A stretch of DNA of 64,000 bases from Mycobacterium sp. BK086 (GCA_004362315.1 SNWL01000005.1:682001-746000); one strand, 5' to 3'; positions 26,676 to 37,013 are shown, counted from the first letter of the stretch. Numbers and translations are program-made. Notes: generated by a model not told the origin, from the letters alone.

Positions 26676-29020
26676 CTCGTCACTCCTGTCGTCTCGGTGT
26701 CGCCGGCGGGTGCGAACAGCACGCCGTCGGCGATGAGCTTGTCGATGTCATCGCCGGTCATACCCAGGACATCTGCGCAGACCCGGCGGGTGTCGGCGCC
26801 GGGAAGCGGCGCCGGGCGTTGCGGGGCCGGCGGGATGTGGCGATAGGGCGCCGGGCCCGACTCGGTGGGCAACGGCGCGTCGAACAGCGGATGAGCCATG
26901 TCGGCGAACACATTTCGTGACCGCAGCTGCGGGTCATCGTGCAGGTCGGTGGCTCGGTACATCGGGCCGGCGGCAACGCCTGCGGCCTGCAGCGCCTCGG
27001 CGGCCGCCAGCGGCGAGCGTTCGGCCAGCCACGCCGCGAGCTCACTGTGCCCGATCACCGACGCGATCGCCTCCTGATCGGCCGCCGACCGGATCGACAC
27101 CACGCACCACTCGTCGTCACCGGCGCACGGCAACACCAGGCTCTCGGTGGGATCGGGCTCGACGCGCTCCGCGCCGGTGGCCGCCGCGGCCAGCGTGACG
27201 TAGAGCGTGTCCAGCTGGTTGATCACCGCCTCGGCCTGGGACACATGCAGACGTGCGCCGACACCGTCGCGCTCACGCCGGATCAATCCGGCCAGTGCGC
27301 CGATCGCGCTGATCCGCCCGACGACATGGTCGGGGAAGATCGTCGTCGCGTCGTAGAACGCGTGTCGCGCGCCGGGCGGCGGTGGCTCCTGGGACGTCCA
27401 CAACCGGGTGACCCCGATGGTGGCGCGCACCAAGGGGCCATAGCCCATCCGCTTGCTCCACGGCCCGGTATCGCCGAAGGCGCTGCTTTCGGCGAGCACC
27501 AGACCCGGGTTGAGTTCCTGCAGCCGCTCGTAGGAAAAGCCCAGTGCGGGAAGGGTTCCCGGCTTGAAGTTGGCGAAAACGGCGTCGGACGCGGATACCA
27601 GGCGGCTGAACACCTCGGCCCCGGCCGGGCTGCGCAGCTCCAGGCCGAGGCCCAGATTGTTGCGATGTGCCCGGGCGAACGACTCGCTGATCTGCTGATC
27701 GGGGCCCTTCTGGCGCAGCCCGTCGGGGTAGCTCGAGCTCTCGACCTTGATCACCTCGGCGCCCAGATCGGCGAACAGCCGGCTCAGTTCGCCACCGGCG
27801 ACGATGACGCCCAGATCCAGGACCCGAATGCCCTCGAGCGGTCGCGCTCCCACTGATCCCGTCGCGGCTGGGGTGAATTGTGCTGATTGCCAACGCTTGT
27901 CGGTGGAGTCCAGGGCGGGCGCCGGGGTGCGGTAGCCGGCGTGGGCCCCGTCGACCACCCAGTAGCCCACCGGTACGCGGGCCGCGACGCCGGGCGCCAG
28001 ATCAGTATCGGCCAGGGCGCCGACCTCGGCGAGGTGCTCGGACCCCAGTGCCTGCGACGGGGTGAGGACGGCGGCGATCGGCACGCCGTGTGCCTGGCCT
28101 TCGGCCACCAGCTGCTTCATCGTCCGGTCGGCGAACAACGCCGCCATCAATTGGCTGAGTTCGCCGAATGCCCTGGTGCGTGCCGCGATCGAGTCGAAGC
28201 GGGGATCCTGGAACTGCTCGGGCTCCCCCAGCCACGCCCGCATCCCGTGCCACTGCCGCGGGGCCAGGACGCACAGCCGGACGTAGCCGTCCCGGCAGGC
28301 GAAGATCGGGTAGGAATCCTGGTTGCGCGGCCGGCCCCGCCACCGTTCGGCGGCGTTGCGCGCGGTCGCGGCCTGGCCCTGGGTGCCGAACGGCGGGTCC
28401 AGCGTCAGAACCACCGCATCGAACCGGGAGAAGTCGATGTAATCACCTGTACCACAACGCAATCGGTTGAAGTAGGCCACCAGGATCGCCCAGGCCGCCT
28501 GCACTGCCGCGGTGGCCGAGGCGATGCCGTCCGGCGGCAGCACCGGGGCGCCCGATGTGGGGCCCGACCGGGACAGCGCCGAGGACATCGCATACAGCAC
28601 CGCGTCGGTGGCCCGCCAGGATGCGTGCGGTCCCTGCGTCCCGAAGTCGGTGACCGACATGGTCACCAGGCCGCCGAACCGGTCGGCCAGCTCGGCACAC
28701 GAGGTGCCGAACGAGGCCGCCAATCCGGGCGTCCCGCTGTCCACGAGGATGTCGGCACCGGCGGCCAGCTCGAAGAACAGGTCGCGGTCAGCGTCGTCGG
28801 CCGGATCGAGCACCGTGCCGCGTTTGTTGGCGTTGTGCAGCGCGAACGGGACACTCACCCCGTCCAGCGTGGGCCGCGCATGGCGGGCCGGGCTCCCGCC
28901 GGGCGGCTCGATTTTGATGACGTCGGCGCCTAGATCGGCCAGCAGCCGGGTGACCCCGTCGCCGGTCTCGTCGCACAGATCGAGCACTCGCACCGCCGCG
29001 AGCAACGGTTCAGCCGCCAC
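26672..29020 (-). CDS. Tandem-domain CaiB/BaiF CoA-transferase (Rv1866-like)
   Basis: About 782 residues from GTG 29020; the frame runs to ATG 29062 but the shorter form is closer to the 778 residues of Rv1866. Two family III CoA-transferase domains occur in tandem: AVRVLDLCDETGDGVTRLLADLGADVIKIE at the N-terminus and GIRVLDLGVIVAGGELSRLFADLGAEVIKVE near residue 395. The second carries FANFKPGTL, an expected conserved block. It moves CoA between carboxylic acids in the cytosol. It lies upstream of and overlaps the aldehyde dehydrogenase, and is divergent from phosphoketolase. Confidence 0.85.
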   Translation of the reverse strand: MAAEPLLAAVRVLDLCDETGDGVTRLLADLGADVIKIEPPGGSPARHARPTLDGVSVPFALHNANKRGTVLDPADDADRDLFFELAAGADILVDSGTPGLAASFGTSCAELADRFGGLVTMSVTDFGTQGPHASWRATDAVLYAMSSALSRSGPTSGAPVLPPDGIASATAAVQAAWAILVAYFNRLRCGTGDYIDFSRFDAVVLTLDPPFGTQGQAATARNAAERWRGRPRNQDSYPIFACRDGYVRLCVLAPRQWHGMRAWLGEPEQFQDPRFDSIAARTRAFGELSQLMAALFADRTMKQLVAEGQAHGVPIAAVLTPSQALGSEHLAEVGALADTDLAPGVAARVPVGYWVVDGAHAGYRTPAPALDSTDKRWQSAQFTPAATGSVGARPLEGIRVLDLGVIVAGGELSRLFADLGAEVIKVESSSYPDGLRQKGPDQQISESFARAHRNNLGLGLELRSPAGAEVFSRLVSASDAVFANFKPGTLPALGFSYERLQELNPGLVLAESSAFGDTGPWSKRMGYGPLVRATIGVTRLWTSQEPPPPGARHAFYDATTIFPDHVVGRISAIGALAGLIRRERDGVGARLHVSQAEAVINQLDTLYVTLAAAATGAERVEPDPTESLVLPCAGDDEWCVVSIRSAADQEAIASVIGHSELAAWLAERSPLAAAEALQAAGVAAGPMYRATDLHDDPQLRSRNVFADMAHPLFDAPLPTESGPAPYRHIPPAPQRPAPLPGADTRRVCADVLGMTGDDIDKLIADGVLFAPAGDTETTGVTR

Positions 29021-29091
29021 GTCGGTCAGCGTAGTGGTGAACAAATGGTGCACCGGAGGCACGGTCGCGCCGATCGGAGTTTGATGGGGAC

Positions 29092-31518
29092 ATGGAGTCG
29101 ATAAGCGAAGAAACCATCGCCCAACTCGACGGCTGGTGGCGCGCCGCCAACTACCTCTCCGTCGGCCAGATCTACCTGCTGGACAATCCGCTGCTGCGGC
29201 GGCCGCTGACCCGCGAGGACGTCAAACCCCGGCTGCTCGGCCACTGGGGCACCACCCCTGGGTTGAACTTCCTGTACGCGCACCTCAATCGCGCAATCAA
29301 GCAGCGCGAGCAGTCGACCATCTACGTGACGGGTCCCGGCCATGGCGGTCCCGGGCTGGTCGCCAACGCCTATCTGGACGGCACCTACAGCGAGACCTAC
29401 CCCGACATCACCCAGGACGCCGAAGGCCTGCGCAGGCTGTTCCGTCAGTTCTCCTTCCCCGGCGGCATCCCGTCGCACGTTGCCCCCGAGACCCCGGGTT
29501 CGATCCACGAGGGCGGCGAGCTCGGCTACGCGCTCTCGCACGCCTACGGCGCGGCATTCGACAATCCCGACCTGTTGGTGGTGGCGGTGGTGGGCGACGG
29601 TGAGGCCGAGACCGGTGCACTGGCCACCAGCTGGCATTCCAACAAATTCCTCAACACCGCCAATGACGGTGTGGTGCTGCCGATCCTGCACCTCAATGGC
29701 TACAAGATCGCCAATCCGACGGTGCTGGCCCGCATCCCGGAAGACGAATTGCGCTCGCTGATGGTCGGATTGGGGCATCAGCCGTACTTCTTCGAGGTCC
29801 CCGACGACGGCGAGACCGATCACACCGACGCCCATCGCCGGTTCGCCGCGCTGCTGGACGAGGTGATGGACCGGATCGCCGAGATCAAGGCCTCGCCGTC
29901 CGAAGACCGGCCGGCCTGGCCGATGATCGTCTTCCGTACCCCCAAGGGGTGGACCGGTCCGGCCACCATCGACGGCAAGAAGACCACCGGATCGTGGCGT
30001 GCTCACCAGGTCCCGCTGGCCAGCGCCCGCGACACCCCCGAACACCTCGAGGTGCTGGCGCACTGGCTGGCCTCCTACCGGGCCGAGGAACTGTTCGACG
30101 CCGACGGCAGGCTCGACCCGCAGATCGCCGCGCTGGCACCGGCCGGGCAGCTGCGGATGAGCGAAAACCCACATACCAACGGCGGATTGCTGCTCAAGGA
30201 TCTACGACTGCCGGACTACCGGACCTTCGGCGTCGACGTACCCGCACCCGGCGCCACCGTCGCCGAGGCCACCCGGGTGCTCGGCAATTGGCTGACCGAG
30301 GTGATCCGGCTCAACCCGGACAACTTCCGGATCTTCGGACCCGACGAAACCGCCTCCAACCGTCTGCAATCCGTCTTCGAGGTGACCGACAAGCAATGGA
30401 ACGCCGAGTTCGCGGGCCCGGAGGTGGACGAGCACCTGGCCCGGGCCGGCCGGGTGGTCGAGATGCTGTCCGAACACCAGTGCCAGGGCTGGCTGGAGGG
30501 CTATCTGCTGACCGGCAGGCACGGGCTCTTCAACTGCTACGAGGCGTTCATCCACATCATCGACTCGATGTTCAACCAGCACGCCAAATGGCTGAAGGTC
30601 ACCAATCACATCCCGTGGCGCCGCCCGATCGCCAGCCTCAATTACCTTCTGTCCAGCCATGTTTGGCGCCAAGATCACAACGGCTTCAGCCATCAGGATC
30701 CGGGTTTCATCGACCACGTGGTCAACAAGCGCGCCGAGGTCGTGCGCGTGTACCTGCCGCCGGACGCCAACACCTTGCTGTCGACCTATGACCATTGCCT
30801 GCGCTCACGCCAGTACGTCAACGTCGTCGTCGCCGGTAAGCAGCCGCACCCGAACTTCCTCACCATGGACCAGGCGATCGCGCATTGCACTCGGGGCCTT
30901 GGCATCTGGGAGTGGGCAGGCAACGAGACGGTCGGGAAGGATCCCGACGTGGTGATCGCCGCCGCCGGTGACGTGCCGACGCTGGAGGCCTTGGCGGCCG
31001 TCGATCTGCTGCGCCAGCACTTGCCCGAGCTGACGGTCCGCTTCGTCAACGTGGTGGATCTGATGCGTCTGCAGGACGACACCGAACATCCGCACGGTCT
31101 GTCCAGCCGGGCGTTCGACGGGATCTTCACGCCGGACAAGCCGGTCATCTTCGCCTATCACGGCTATCCCTGGCTGATCCACCGGCTGACCTATCGCCGC
31201 AGCAATGACAGCCGCATCCACGTTCGTGGGTACAAGGAGGAGGGCACCACCACCACCCCGTTCGACATGGTGATGCTCAACGACCTGGATCGCTACCACT
31301 TGGTCATCGACGTGATCGACCGGGTGCCAGGCCTTCAGTCACGGTGCGCCACCCTGCGCCAGCAGATGGTCGACAAGCGGCTGGCGGCCCGCGAGTACAC
31401 CCGCGCGTACGGCGACGACATCCCCGAGGTGCGCGACTGGGTGTGGCCGGATGCGCGGGGGACGCAGGTGGCGGGCGCTGTGGATGCCACCGCCGCGACC
31501 GGCGGCGACAACGAGTAG
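29092..31518 (+). CDS. xfp: Xylulose-5-phosphate/fructose-6-phosphate phosphoketolase
   Basis: 808 residues, usual for the family. [21 protein letters not shown] opens it, [11 protein letters not shown] and GPGHGGPG follow, and the thiamine-diphosphate motif [10 protein letters not shown] lies near residue 168. [12 protein letters not shown] near 525 is the family's C-terminal signature. It cleaves xylulose-5-P or fructose-6-P to acetyl phosphate. No acetate kinase or phosphotransacetylase adjoins it, so acetyl phosphate use depends on genes elsewhere. It is not at this locus in M. tuberculosis. Confidence 0.95.
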   Translation: MESISEETIAQLDGWWRAANYLSVGQIYLLDNPLLRRPLTREDVKPRLLGHWGTTPGLNFLYAHLNRAIKQREQSTIYVTGPGHGGPGLVANAYLDGTYSETYPDITQDAEGLRRLFRQFSFPGGIPSHVAPETPGSIHEGGELGYALSHAYGAAFDNPDLLVVAVVGDGEAETGALATSWHSNKFLNTANDGVVLPILHLNGYKIANPTVLARIPEDELRSLMVGLGHQPYFFEVPDDGETDHTDAHRRFAALLDEVMDRIAEIKASPSEDRPAWPMIVFRTPKGWTGPATIDGKKTTGSWRAHQVPLASARDTPEHLEVLAHWLASYRAEELFDADGRLDPQIAALAPAGQLRMSENPHTNGGLLLKDLRLPDYRTFGVDVPAPGATVAEATRVLGNWLTEVIRLNPDNFRIFGPDETASNRLQSVFEVTDKQWNAEFAGPEVDEHLARAGRVVEMLSEHQCQGWLEGYLLTGRHGLFNCYEAFIHIIDSMFNQHAKWLKVTNHIPWRRPIASLNYLLSSHVWRQDHNGFSHQDPGFIDHVVNKRAEVVRVYLPPDANTLLSTYDHCLRSRQYVNVVVAGKQPHPNFLTMDQAIAHCTRGLGIWEWAGNETVGKDPDVVIAAAGDVPTLEALAAVDLLRQHLPELTVRFVNVVDLMRLQDDTEHPHGLSSRAFDGIFTPDKPVIFAYHGYPWLIHRLTYRRSNDSRIHVRGYKEEGTTTTPFDMVMLNDLDRYHLVIDVIDRVPGLQSRCATLRQQMVDKRLAAREYTRAYGDDIPEVRDWVWPDARGTQVAGAVDATAATGGDNE

Positions 31519-31579
31519 CAACCGGGCTGATAGCAACTGATCAGGCCATAGTTCGGCCGCAGGTACACTTGGGCCCGTT

Positions 31580-32344
31580 ATGTCCGAGCAGACCGCGGTG
31601 GCCCCGCATCCCCATCCCGCGCTGTCGCAGCTGGCTGCTCTCCACCATTTTCGGATCTACGTCGACATCGGCATCGTCGTCGTCGTGCTGGCGATGACCA
31701 ACCTGATCGCTCACTTCACCACCCCGTGGGCCAACGTCGCCGTGGTACCGGCCGCCGCCGTCGGCCTGCTCTTCCTGGTCCGCTCGCGTGGGTTGGGCTG
31801 GGCGGAGCTGGGGCTGGGGCGTGAGCACTGGCGCTCGGGTGCCCTCTACGCGCTCGGCGCGGTGCTGCTGGTGCTCACCGTCATCGCAGTCGGGGCGCTG
31901 CTGCCCTGGACCCGGCCGATGTTCCTGAACAACCACTACGCCACGCTGTCGGGTGCGCTGCTGGCGTCGATGATCATCATTCCGCTGCAGACCGTGATTC
32001 CCGAGGAGCTCGCCTTCCGCGGTGTCCTGCACGGCGCGCTGGACCGGGCCTGGGGCTTTCGTGGCGTCGCGGCCGCCGGCTCGCTGCTGTTCGGCATGTG
32101 GCATATCGCCAGTTCGCTGGGTTTGACCAGCGGCAACGTCGGTTTCACTCGAATCCTCGGCGGTGGCATGTTCGGCATCGTCGCCGGGGTGGCGATGGCC
32201 GTCGTGGCCACCGGGGCCGCCGGATTCGTCTTCACCTGGCTGCGGCGCCGTAGCGGCAGCCTGATCGCCCCGATCGCCTTGCACTGGTCGCTGAACGGTT
32301 TGGGTGCACTGGCGGCCGCGCTGGTGTGGCACCTGTCGACCTAG
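31580..32344 (+). CDS. CPBP-family intramembrane metalloprotease (Rv1863c-like)
   Basis: 254 residues with about eight membrane segments. The CAAX/Abi motifs are complete: PEELAFRG (EExxxR, near residue 140), LFGMWHIASS (FxxxH, near 172) and LHWSLNG (HxxxN, near 235), which bind the catalytic zinc within the membrane. The substrate in mycobacteria is unknown. Rv1863c has the same length and position. Confidence 0.85.
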   Translation: MSEQTAVAPHPHPALSQLAALHHFRIYVDIGIVVVVLAMTNLIAHFTTPWANVAVVPAAAVGLLFLVRSRGLGWAELGLGREHWRSGALYALGAVLLVLTVIAVGALLPWTRPMFLNNHYATLSGALLASMIIIPLQTVIPEELAFRGVLHGALDRAWGFRGVAAAGSLLFGMWHIASSLGLTSGNVGFTRILGGGMFGIVAGVAMAVVATGAAGFVFTWLRRRSGSLIAPIALHWSLNGLGALAAALVWHLST

Positions 32345-32354
32345 GCCTGGCCCG

Positions 32355-32936
32355 CTAGCCCCTGCGTCGCGCCCGGAACTCCCGGTTCTTCATCTTGTTG
32401 CCGCAGGTGGCCATGTCGCACCAGGTGCCGCCGTGATTGCGGGACCGGTCGTAGAACGCCCACCGGCAGTCGTCGTTTCCGCACGCCTTCAACTGCGACC
32501 AGGTTCCGTCGCGCTGGGCGTTGGCGACGATCAGCAGCACTGAGAGCAGACGGCCCTCGAGGGAATCAGCCTCCGCGCTCAGGCGCATCGTGGCGTCCTC
32601 GGTCAGACGGATTCGGGCACTGGCTGCCTCGGCAATCCGGTTCAACGGAGCCAGTTGGTCGCCACTCGGTGCCGGCCCGCCGGCGTTGTGGACCAGCATC
32701 GCGCGCAGCGCTTCTCGCAGTTCACGGATGGTGTGCAGGTCATCGGCGGTGGCGGCGGTACCGGGGGCCAACAGGTCCTGGCTCTGCAGCCACGGCTCGG
32801 CATCTGCGGCGAGCGCCAGCCGGTCGGCACCGGATTCCAGATCGAGGGTGTTGACCAGCGCTTGAATCCGGGACAGCGGCACCGGTGCCGGCTTGCCCTC
32901 GGTGTCCCCGAGCCACTCCGCAGGAGCCTGCGTCAT
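32355..32936 (-). CDS. CGNR zinc-finger transcriptional regulator
   Basis: 193 residues from ATG 32936. An ABATE-type ligand domain occupies 1-140, and the C-terminal CGNR finger (CGNDDCRWAFYDRS, then WCDMATCGNK) supplies four Cys. The family binds DNA, often repressing its own divergent neighbour. The divergent 72-bp gap carries overlapping leaderless promoters and repeated GGTCAC/GTGACC sites, consistent with autoregulation. The ligand is unknown. Confidence 0.8.
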   Translation of the reverse strand: MTQAPAEWLGDTEGKPAPVPLSRIQALVNTLDLESGADRLALAADAEPWLQSQDLLAPGTAATADDLHTIRELREALRAMLVHNAGGPAPSGDQLAPLNRIAEAASARIRLTEDATMRLSAEADSLEGRLLSVLLIVANAQRDGTWSQLKACGNDDCRWAFYDRSRNHGGTWCDMATCGNKMKNREFRARRRG

Positions 32937-32943
32937 GGTCACC

Positions 32944-32972
32944 AGGGTAGGAGTCGGTGACCGGTAAATCAA
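32944..32972 (-). promoter_or_regulatory. Leaderless promoter of the CGNR regulator gene
   Basis: On the minus strand TTGATT (32972-32967), 17 bp, TACCCT (32949-32944). The start would fall at about the A of ATG 32936, giving a leaderless mRNA. The spacer contains GGTCACC (32962-32956). Confidence 0.6.
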
Positions 32973-32973
32973 C

Positions 32974-33003
32974 TTGACTGGTCACGCGTGACCGGTGTAG
33001 CGT
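32974..33003 (+). promoter_or_regulatory. Leaderless promoter of the unknown gene at 33009
   Basis: TTGACT (32974-32979), 18 bp, TAGCGT (32998-33003). The predicted start coincides with ATG 33009, which supports that codon over later ATGs. Confidence 0.6.
32980..32993. promoter_or_regulatory. Palindromic operator in the promoter spacer
   Basis: GGTCACGCGTGACC is a perfect 14-bp palindrome placed between the -35 and -10 of the plus-strand promoter. Half-sites recur at 32956-32962 (GGTGACC) and 32937-32943 (GGTCACC), the latter touching the regulator's start. Binding by the CGNR protein is an inference. Confidence 0.6.
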
Positions 33004-33008
33004 TTTGG

Positions 33009-33560
33009 ATGGTCATGAGAGAGGGCAACGACGCCGTCTCGGAACAGGAAAAGCCCATGGGGCCCAACAATTTTCAGAATAGCTGGGGCGACATTAACAT
33101 CCCAGTTCAGGGTGTATTCGACACCCCCGTGTCGGCCGATTCCGGCACTGGCGCCACCATCGGCGCCCGACTCCGGGCCCGATTCTTCGCCGGCCGCCTC
33201 GATCGGGACGTGGAGGCGGGCATCGTTCCTTTGCCGGGCAGCTCGCTGGGTCTTCACCTGGTGCGATTGACCTCGGTCGACGAACGCGAAGCCCTCGCCC
33301 GCACACTGCGGCATGCCCTCGATGAGATGCGCTTCGGCCGGCAGGGCATCTCGTCGCGTATCCCGATCCATCCCCAGCGGCTGGCCAGCTGTCGTGACGT
33401 GATCGACGACATCACCCTGCTCCTGCACTCACCGCGCCCGGTGCGCGCCAGGGGCATGGCCCGGCTTCGGCTTTTGATCTCGGACGGCCGCGGGCCGCTG
33501 TATCGCAACGGCCGGGGCAGCCTGGCCGCCGAACTGCGCGGCGTACTGGCAGCTCTCTAG
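33009..33560 (+). CDS. Unknown protein divergent from the CGNR regulator
   Basis: 183 residues from the leaderless ATG 33009. The N-terminal 40 residues are Asn/Asp-rich ([19 protein letters not shown]), then an Arg-rich helical region ([20 protein letters not shown]) and further helices follow ([45 protein letters not shown]). There is no signal peptide, membrane segment or motif I recognise. Control by a dedicated regulator suggests a conditional role. The stop overlaps adhA's stop by CTAG. Confidence 0.65.
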   Translation: MVMREGNDAVSEQEKPMGPNNFQNSWGDINIPVQGVFDTPVSADSGTGATIGARLRARFFAGRLDRDVEAGIVPLPGSSLGLHLVRLTSVDEREALARTLRHALDEMRFGRQGISSRIPIHPQRLASCRDVIDDITLLLHSPRPVRARGMARLRLLISDGRGPLYRNGRGSLAAELRGVLAAL

Positions 33561-34576
33561 GGCAGCAGCACCGCCGCGCCCGCGATGCGGCCGTCGGCGA
33601 GGTCGGTCAACGCTCGATCGGCCTGGGCGAGCGGATATTCCGGGGTGGTCACCTCGATGCGATGACGGCCCGCGAACGCGAGGAACTCGCGGGCGTCGGC
33701 GCGGGTATTCGACGTCACCGACCGAACCTGGCGTTCCTGGAACAGATGTCGCTGATAGTTCAGCGTCGGGATATCGCTGAGGTGAATGCCCGCGATCGCC
33801 AGTGTGCCGCCGCGATCGAGTGCCTCCAGGGCGGGCAACACCAAGTCGCCGACCGGCGCAAACAGAATCGCGGCGTCCAGCTTGACCGGTGGCGGGTCGG
33901 CCGCGCCCTGGGCCGACGCGGCCCCGAGTCCCAGCGCGAGCTCGCGTGCGTCGGCGCCCCGGGTCATCACATGAACCTCGGCGCCCTGTGCCAGCGCCAC
34001 CTGGGCGGTGAGGTGCGCGCTGCCGCCGAATCCGTACAACCCCAGCCGTCCTCCTGGCGGCAGCTCGGCGCGCAGCAGCGACCGATAGCCGATGATGCCT
34101 GCACACAACAGCGGGGCCAGCTCGCTGTCGGTGTAGCCATCGGGCAGCCGGTGCGCGAAAGCGGCCGGGACAGTAGCGAAGTCGGCGTATCCGCCATCGG
34201 CGTCCCAGCCGGTGTACAGCGAATTCGGGCACAGGTTCTCCGCGCCGCGACGGCAGTAGTCGCAGATCCCGCAGGTGTGCCGCAGCCATGCCACGCCGAC
34301 CCGGTCCCCCACCGCGAACTCGTCGCCTGCGGCCGACCCCTTCTCGACGACCTCGCCGACCACCTCGTGGCCCGGCGTCACGTGCGGGCGGTGGACGTCG
34401 AGATCACCTTCGGTGACATGAAGATCGGTGCGGCAGACACCACATGCCCGGATTGCCACCAGCAGCTCGTCGGGCGCCGGTCGCGGAATCGGTGCGCCGG
34501 TGTCCAGCTCCAGCGGCGCGCTGTACATCGGTCCGGGCTTGCGGACCCGCCAGGCGCGCATCGTGGTCGTGGCCAT
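33557..34576 (-). CDS. adhA: Zinc-dependent alcohol dehydrogenase AdhA (Rv1862)
   Basis: 339 residues. Catalytic zinc ligands lie in [11 protein letters not shown] (Cys near 43) and GHEVVGEV (His-Glu near 67); the structural zinc loop [15 protein letters not shown] is complete. [16 protein letters not shown] is the NAD(P)-binding Rossmann turn near residue 175. It oxidises primary alcohols or reduces aldehydes. The start codon abuts a DosR-type box shared with the divergent nitroreductase. Confidence 0.9.
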   Translation of the reverse strand: MATTTMRAWRVRKPGPMYSAPLELDTGAPIPRPAPDELLVAIRACGVCRTDLHVTEGDLDVHRPHVTPGHEVVGEVVEKGSAAGDEFAVGDRVGVAWLRHTCGICDYCRRGAENLCPNSLYTGWDADGGYADFATVPAAFAHRLPDGYTDSELAPLLCAGIIGYRSLLRAELPPGGRLGLYGFGGSAHLTAQVALAQGAEVHVMTRGADARELALGLGAASAQGAADPPPVKLDAAILFAPVGDLVLPALEALDRGGTLAIAGIHLSDIPTLNYQRHLFQERQVRSVTSNTRADAREFLAFAGRHRIEVTTPEYPLAQADRALTDLADGRIAGAAVLLP

Positions 34577-34590
34577 GGGACCAATGTCCC
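34577..34590. promoter_or_regulatory. DosR-type box between adhA and the Acg-like gene
   Basis: GGGACCAATGTCCC has both GGGAC/GTCCC arms of the DosR core with the correct 4-base spacer; the outer flanks do not match. It is 57 bp upstream of the nitroreductase ATG and directly abuts the adhA start codon. DosR controls Acg-type nitroreductases in M. tuberculosis. Confidence 0.6.
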
Positions 34591-34597
34591 ACGATCG

Positions 34598-34613
34598 AGG
34601 CCCTTCGGGGCCT
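34598..34613 (+). other. UUCG-loop hairpin in the leader of the Acg-like gene
   Basis: AGGCCCTTCGGGGCCT forms a perfect 6-bp stem closed by a TTCG tetraloop, 34 bp before the ATG. It could stabilise the 5' end of the mRNA. Confidence 0.45.
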
Positions 34614-34647
34614 GTGCCGACGCTGATTTCGGTGTGACGGTTGGGAC

Positions 34648-35628
34648 ATGGATCGTGAGCTGCCTGACCGGGCCACCATCGAGGCCGCGCTGGCGCTGGC
34701 CGTCCGCGCGCCCTCGGTACACAATTCGCAGCCCTGGCGCTGGCGGATCGGTGACGAGAGCGTGCACCTCTATGCCGACCCCGCGCGCCACCTGCCCCAC
34801 GTCGATCCCGAACGGCGCGATCTGATGCTGAGTTGCGGTGTGGCACTGCACCATTTCACCGTCGCGCTGTCAGCGCTGGGCTGGGCCACGGACGTACACC
34901 GCTTTCCCAATCCGGCCGATCCGGACCATCTGGCCAGTGTGGCGATCCTGGGTCCGGCGCGTGCCGAGCAGGACATCGCGCTGGCCGCGGCGATACCGCG
35001 GCGACGGACCGACCGCCGGTGGTTCTCCTCGTGGCCGGTGCCGACCGGCGACGTCGCGCTGATGGCCGCCCGCGCGGCCCGTTCGGGGGTCACGCTGCGA
35101 CGGGTGGAGGACACCGGGGAACTCGCGCAGGTGGTCGCTCACGCAGTGCGCGAACACATCAGCGATCCGGCCTATCTCGCCGAGCTGTCGATGTGGAGTG
35201 GCAGGCATGGAACGCCCGCGGGTGTGCCGGCTCGCAGCACCCCGCCCGCAGACCGGCGCGGCATGTTCGCGCCGCGGGTATTCGCAAACCCGGTCCTCGA
35301 GCAGCCGAGCGATATCGAACCGCGCGACGATGCCGGCGTGGTGCTGGTGCTGGCCACCGCGACCGACGACCCGTCGGCCCTGCTGCGGGCCGGCGAGGCC
35401 ACCAGCATCGTGCTGCTGACCGCCACCGCACTGGGGCTGGCCAGTTGCCCACTCACCGAGCCGTTGGAAGTGGAGGCCACCCGCACCGAATTGCGGACGA
35501 AACTGCTTGGCGGCGATGGCTTTCCGCAGATGCTGCTGCGGGTCGGTTGGGCCGCGCTCAACGCCGACCCGCTTCCCGCGACGCCGCGACGTCCGCTATC
35601 GGACGTCGCGGCGTCCCTGGCGGGTTAG
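34648..35628 (+). CDS. Acg-family nitroreductase-like protein
   Basis: 326 residues. [16 protein letters not shown] near residue 17 is the flavin-contacting opening of the Acg/nitroreductase fold. [14 protein letters not shown] sits mid-protein and [22 protein letters not shown] near residue 255. M. tuberculosis paralogues (Acg, Rv3127, Rv3131) are dormancy-regulated FMN-binding proteins, some thought to bind rather than turn over flavin. A DosR-type box lies upstream. The gene is not at this place in M. tuberculosis. Confidence 0.8.
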   Translation: MDRELPDRATIEAALALAVRAPSVHNSQPWRWRIGDESVHLYADPARHLPHVDPERRDLMLSCGVALHHFTVALSALGWATDVHRFPNPADPDHLASVAILGPARAEQDIALAAAIPRRRTDRRWFSSWPVPTGDVALMAARAARSGVTLRRVEDTGELAQVVAHAVREHISDPAYLAELSMWSGRHGTPAGVPARSTPPADRRGMFAPRVFANPVLEQPSDIEPRDDAGVVLVLATATDDPSALLRAGEATSIVLLTATALGLASCPLTEPLEVEATRTELRTKLLGGDGFPQMLLRVGWAALNADPLPATPRRPLSDVAASLAG

Positions 35629-35924
35629 GTCTTGCGGACCATACCGACGAGCCAGAGCAGGATCACCGATCCGAGGACCGCGGTGAACAGGGTGAACCAC
35701 CACCCGCCCGCCGCGGTGTCGAGGAAGAAGCTCAGCAGGAACCCGCCGACCAGTGCGCCGACGATCCCGATGACGATGTTCATCAGGATGCCCGAGCCGC
35801 CGCCCTTGACGATCTTTCCGGCGATCCAGCCCGCGAGCGCGCCGATGATGATGTACCCGATCCAGCCGACGCTGGTCAGCGTCGTCGAACGGGCGAGGAA
35901 TTCAGTAGCAGCCACCATGTCCAT
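35625..35924 (-). CDS. GlsB/YeaQ/YmgE family small membrane protein (Rv1861)
   Basis: 99 residues with three membrane segments. IIIGALAGWIAGKIVKGGGSGILMNIVIGIVGALVGG is the transglycosylase-associated family core with its repeated small-residue helices. Family members are stress-linked, of unknown biochemistry. GAGGAG precedes the ATG. The 102 bp upstream contain the palindrome GGTATACC but no clear promoter. Same neighbour order as Rv1860-Rv1861. Confidence 0.85.
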   Translation of the reverse strand: MDMVAATEFLARSTTLTSVGWIGYIIIGALAGWIAGKIVKGGGSGILMNIVIGIVGALVGGFLLSFFLDTAAGGWWFTLFTAVLGSVILLWLVGMVRKT

Positions 35925-36026
35925 GACGGTCTCCTCGGGGTCGCTGGCCAGCGCCGATGCTGGCCGCTATCCCTTTGGTATACCGCCGTCAGGTAACGAT
36001 TGGCCGGTCGATACGGCCACGATCAC

Positions 36027-37013
36027 CTACTGACCGGGCGTCATCCCCGGAACCGGTGTCTCCACCGGGACGGGGACGCCGACGGGCACGCGCCCGCCAG
36101 GAGCCGGCGGCGGCGCATCGGCGACCGGAGCGTTGGGATCGGGCGCCGGCGGAGGCGGCGGGGCGTATGGCCGGATCGACTCGGCCAGCGCCTTGGCGGC
36201 GGCCGGATCGATCGGATCCTTGGCGGTGCCCAGCCAGACCACGAACCAGCGCTGGTTGCGCAGTTCCTTGGGCGCGTTGGGGACCGCGGTCCCCACGACG
36301 CCTGCCCAGATCTGACCGTTGGGCTTGGTGGTGTCGGTGAACTTCACCTCGTAGGAGGAGAAGTAGCCCGGCATGTCACCGGCCTGCAGAACGCCGCTCT
36401 GCTGATTGATCCGGACGCCGGGGAACGGCATGAAGAACTCACCCATGTCCGAGCCCAGCCGGACCGCGGCCTTGCTGTTGTCCTGCTCGGCGCCGGCGAA
36501 CAGCTTCAGGTCCAGCCGGCCGAGGATGACGCTGGTGTCGTTGGCGGTCGGTGCGGGCTGACCGTTCTCGGGTGCCGCGGTCTGCTTGCTCAACAGCGCC
36601 TGGCCGTAGTTCAGGCGCGACGCGTCGGACACGATCCAGCCCGCGGGAAGCAGGTAGCTGAATCCGCCCGGGACGTTGGGGATGCGGCCCGGCTCCAGAG
36701 GCGGCGGGGGCACCGGCGCATTCGGGTCGACCGGCGGCAGCGGGGCGTTCGGATCGACCGGCGGTGGCGGCGGCGCATTGGGATCCACCGGCGGGGGCGG
36801 CGGGGCGTTCGGGTCCACCGGGGGCGGCGGGACTTCGGTGGCTGGCGGGGCGGCGGGGACCGCCGTCGTGGGTGCCGGTGTCGGTGTCGCGGGATCCGCG
36901 AGCGCCGAGGGTGCTGGCAACGCGATCGTGACGGCGCTGGCGGCGGTCACCGCGGTGACCGCAAACGCCGTCCACCGGCCCGGGCGTCGCGAAATCGGGT
37001 CCGATTGCGTCAT
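36027..37013 (-). CDS. apa: Apa, secreted Ala/Pro-rich mannosylated glycoprotein (Rv1860)
   Basis: 328 residues. The signal peptide ends near residue 40 (SALADPA). A Pro-rich region with [11 protein letters not shown] repeats spans about 60-110, followed by a globular Apa domain ([23 protein letters not shown]) and a Pro-rich tail. In M. tuberculosis the exported protein is O-mannosylated and binds fibronectin and lectins. The repeats here are more regular than in M. tuberculosis. Confidence 0.9.
   Translation of the reverse strand: MTQSDPISRRPGRWTAFAVTAVTAASAVTIALPAPSALADPATPTPAPTTAVPAAPPATEVPPPPVDPNAPPPPPVDPNAPPPPPVDPNAPLPPVDPNAPVPPPPLEPGRIPNVPGGFSYLLPAGWIVSDASRLNYGQALLSKQTAAPENGQPAPTANDTSVILGRLDLKLFAGAEQDNSKAAVRLGSDMGEFFMPFPGVRINQQSGVLQAGDMPGYFSSYEVKFTDTTKPNGQIWAGVVGTAVPNAPKELRNQRWFVVWLGTAKDPIDPAAAKALAESIRPYAPPPPPAPDPNAPVADAPPPAPGGRVPVGVPVPVETPVPGMTPGQ
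36706..36831 (-). repeat. Tandem 30-bp repeats coding [10 protein letters not shown] in apa
   Basis: About four consecutive units encode P-P-V-D-P-N-A-P, three of them identical at the protein level and one shortened. Such repeats can change copy number by slippage. Confidence 0.7.
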
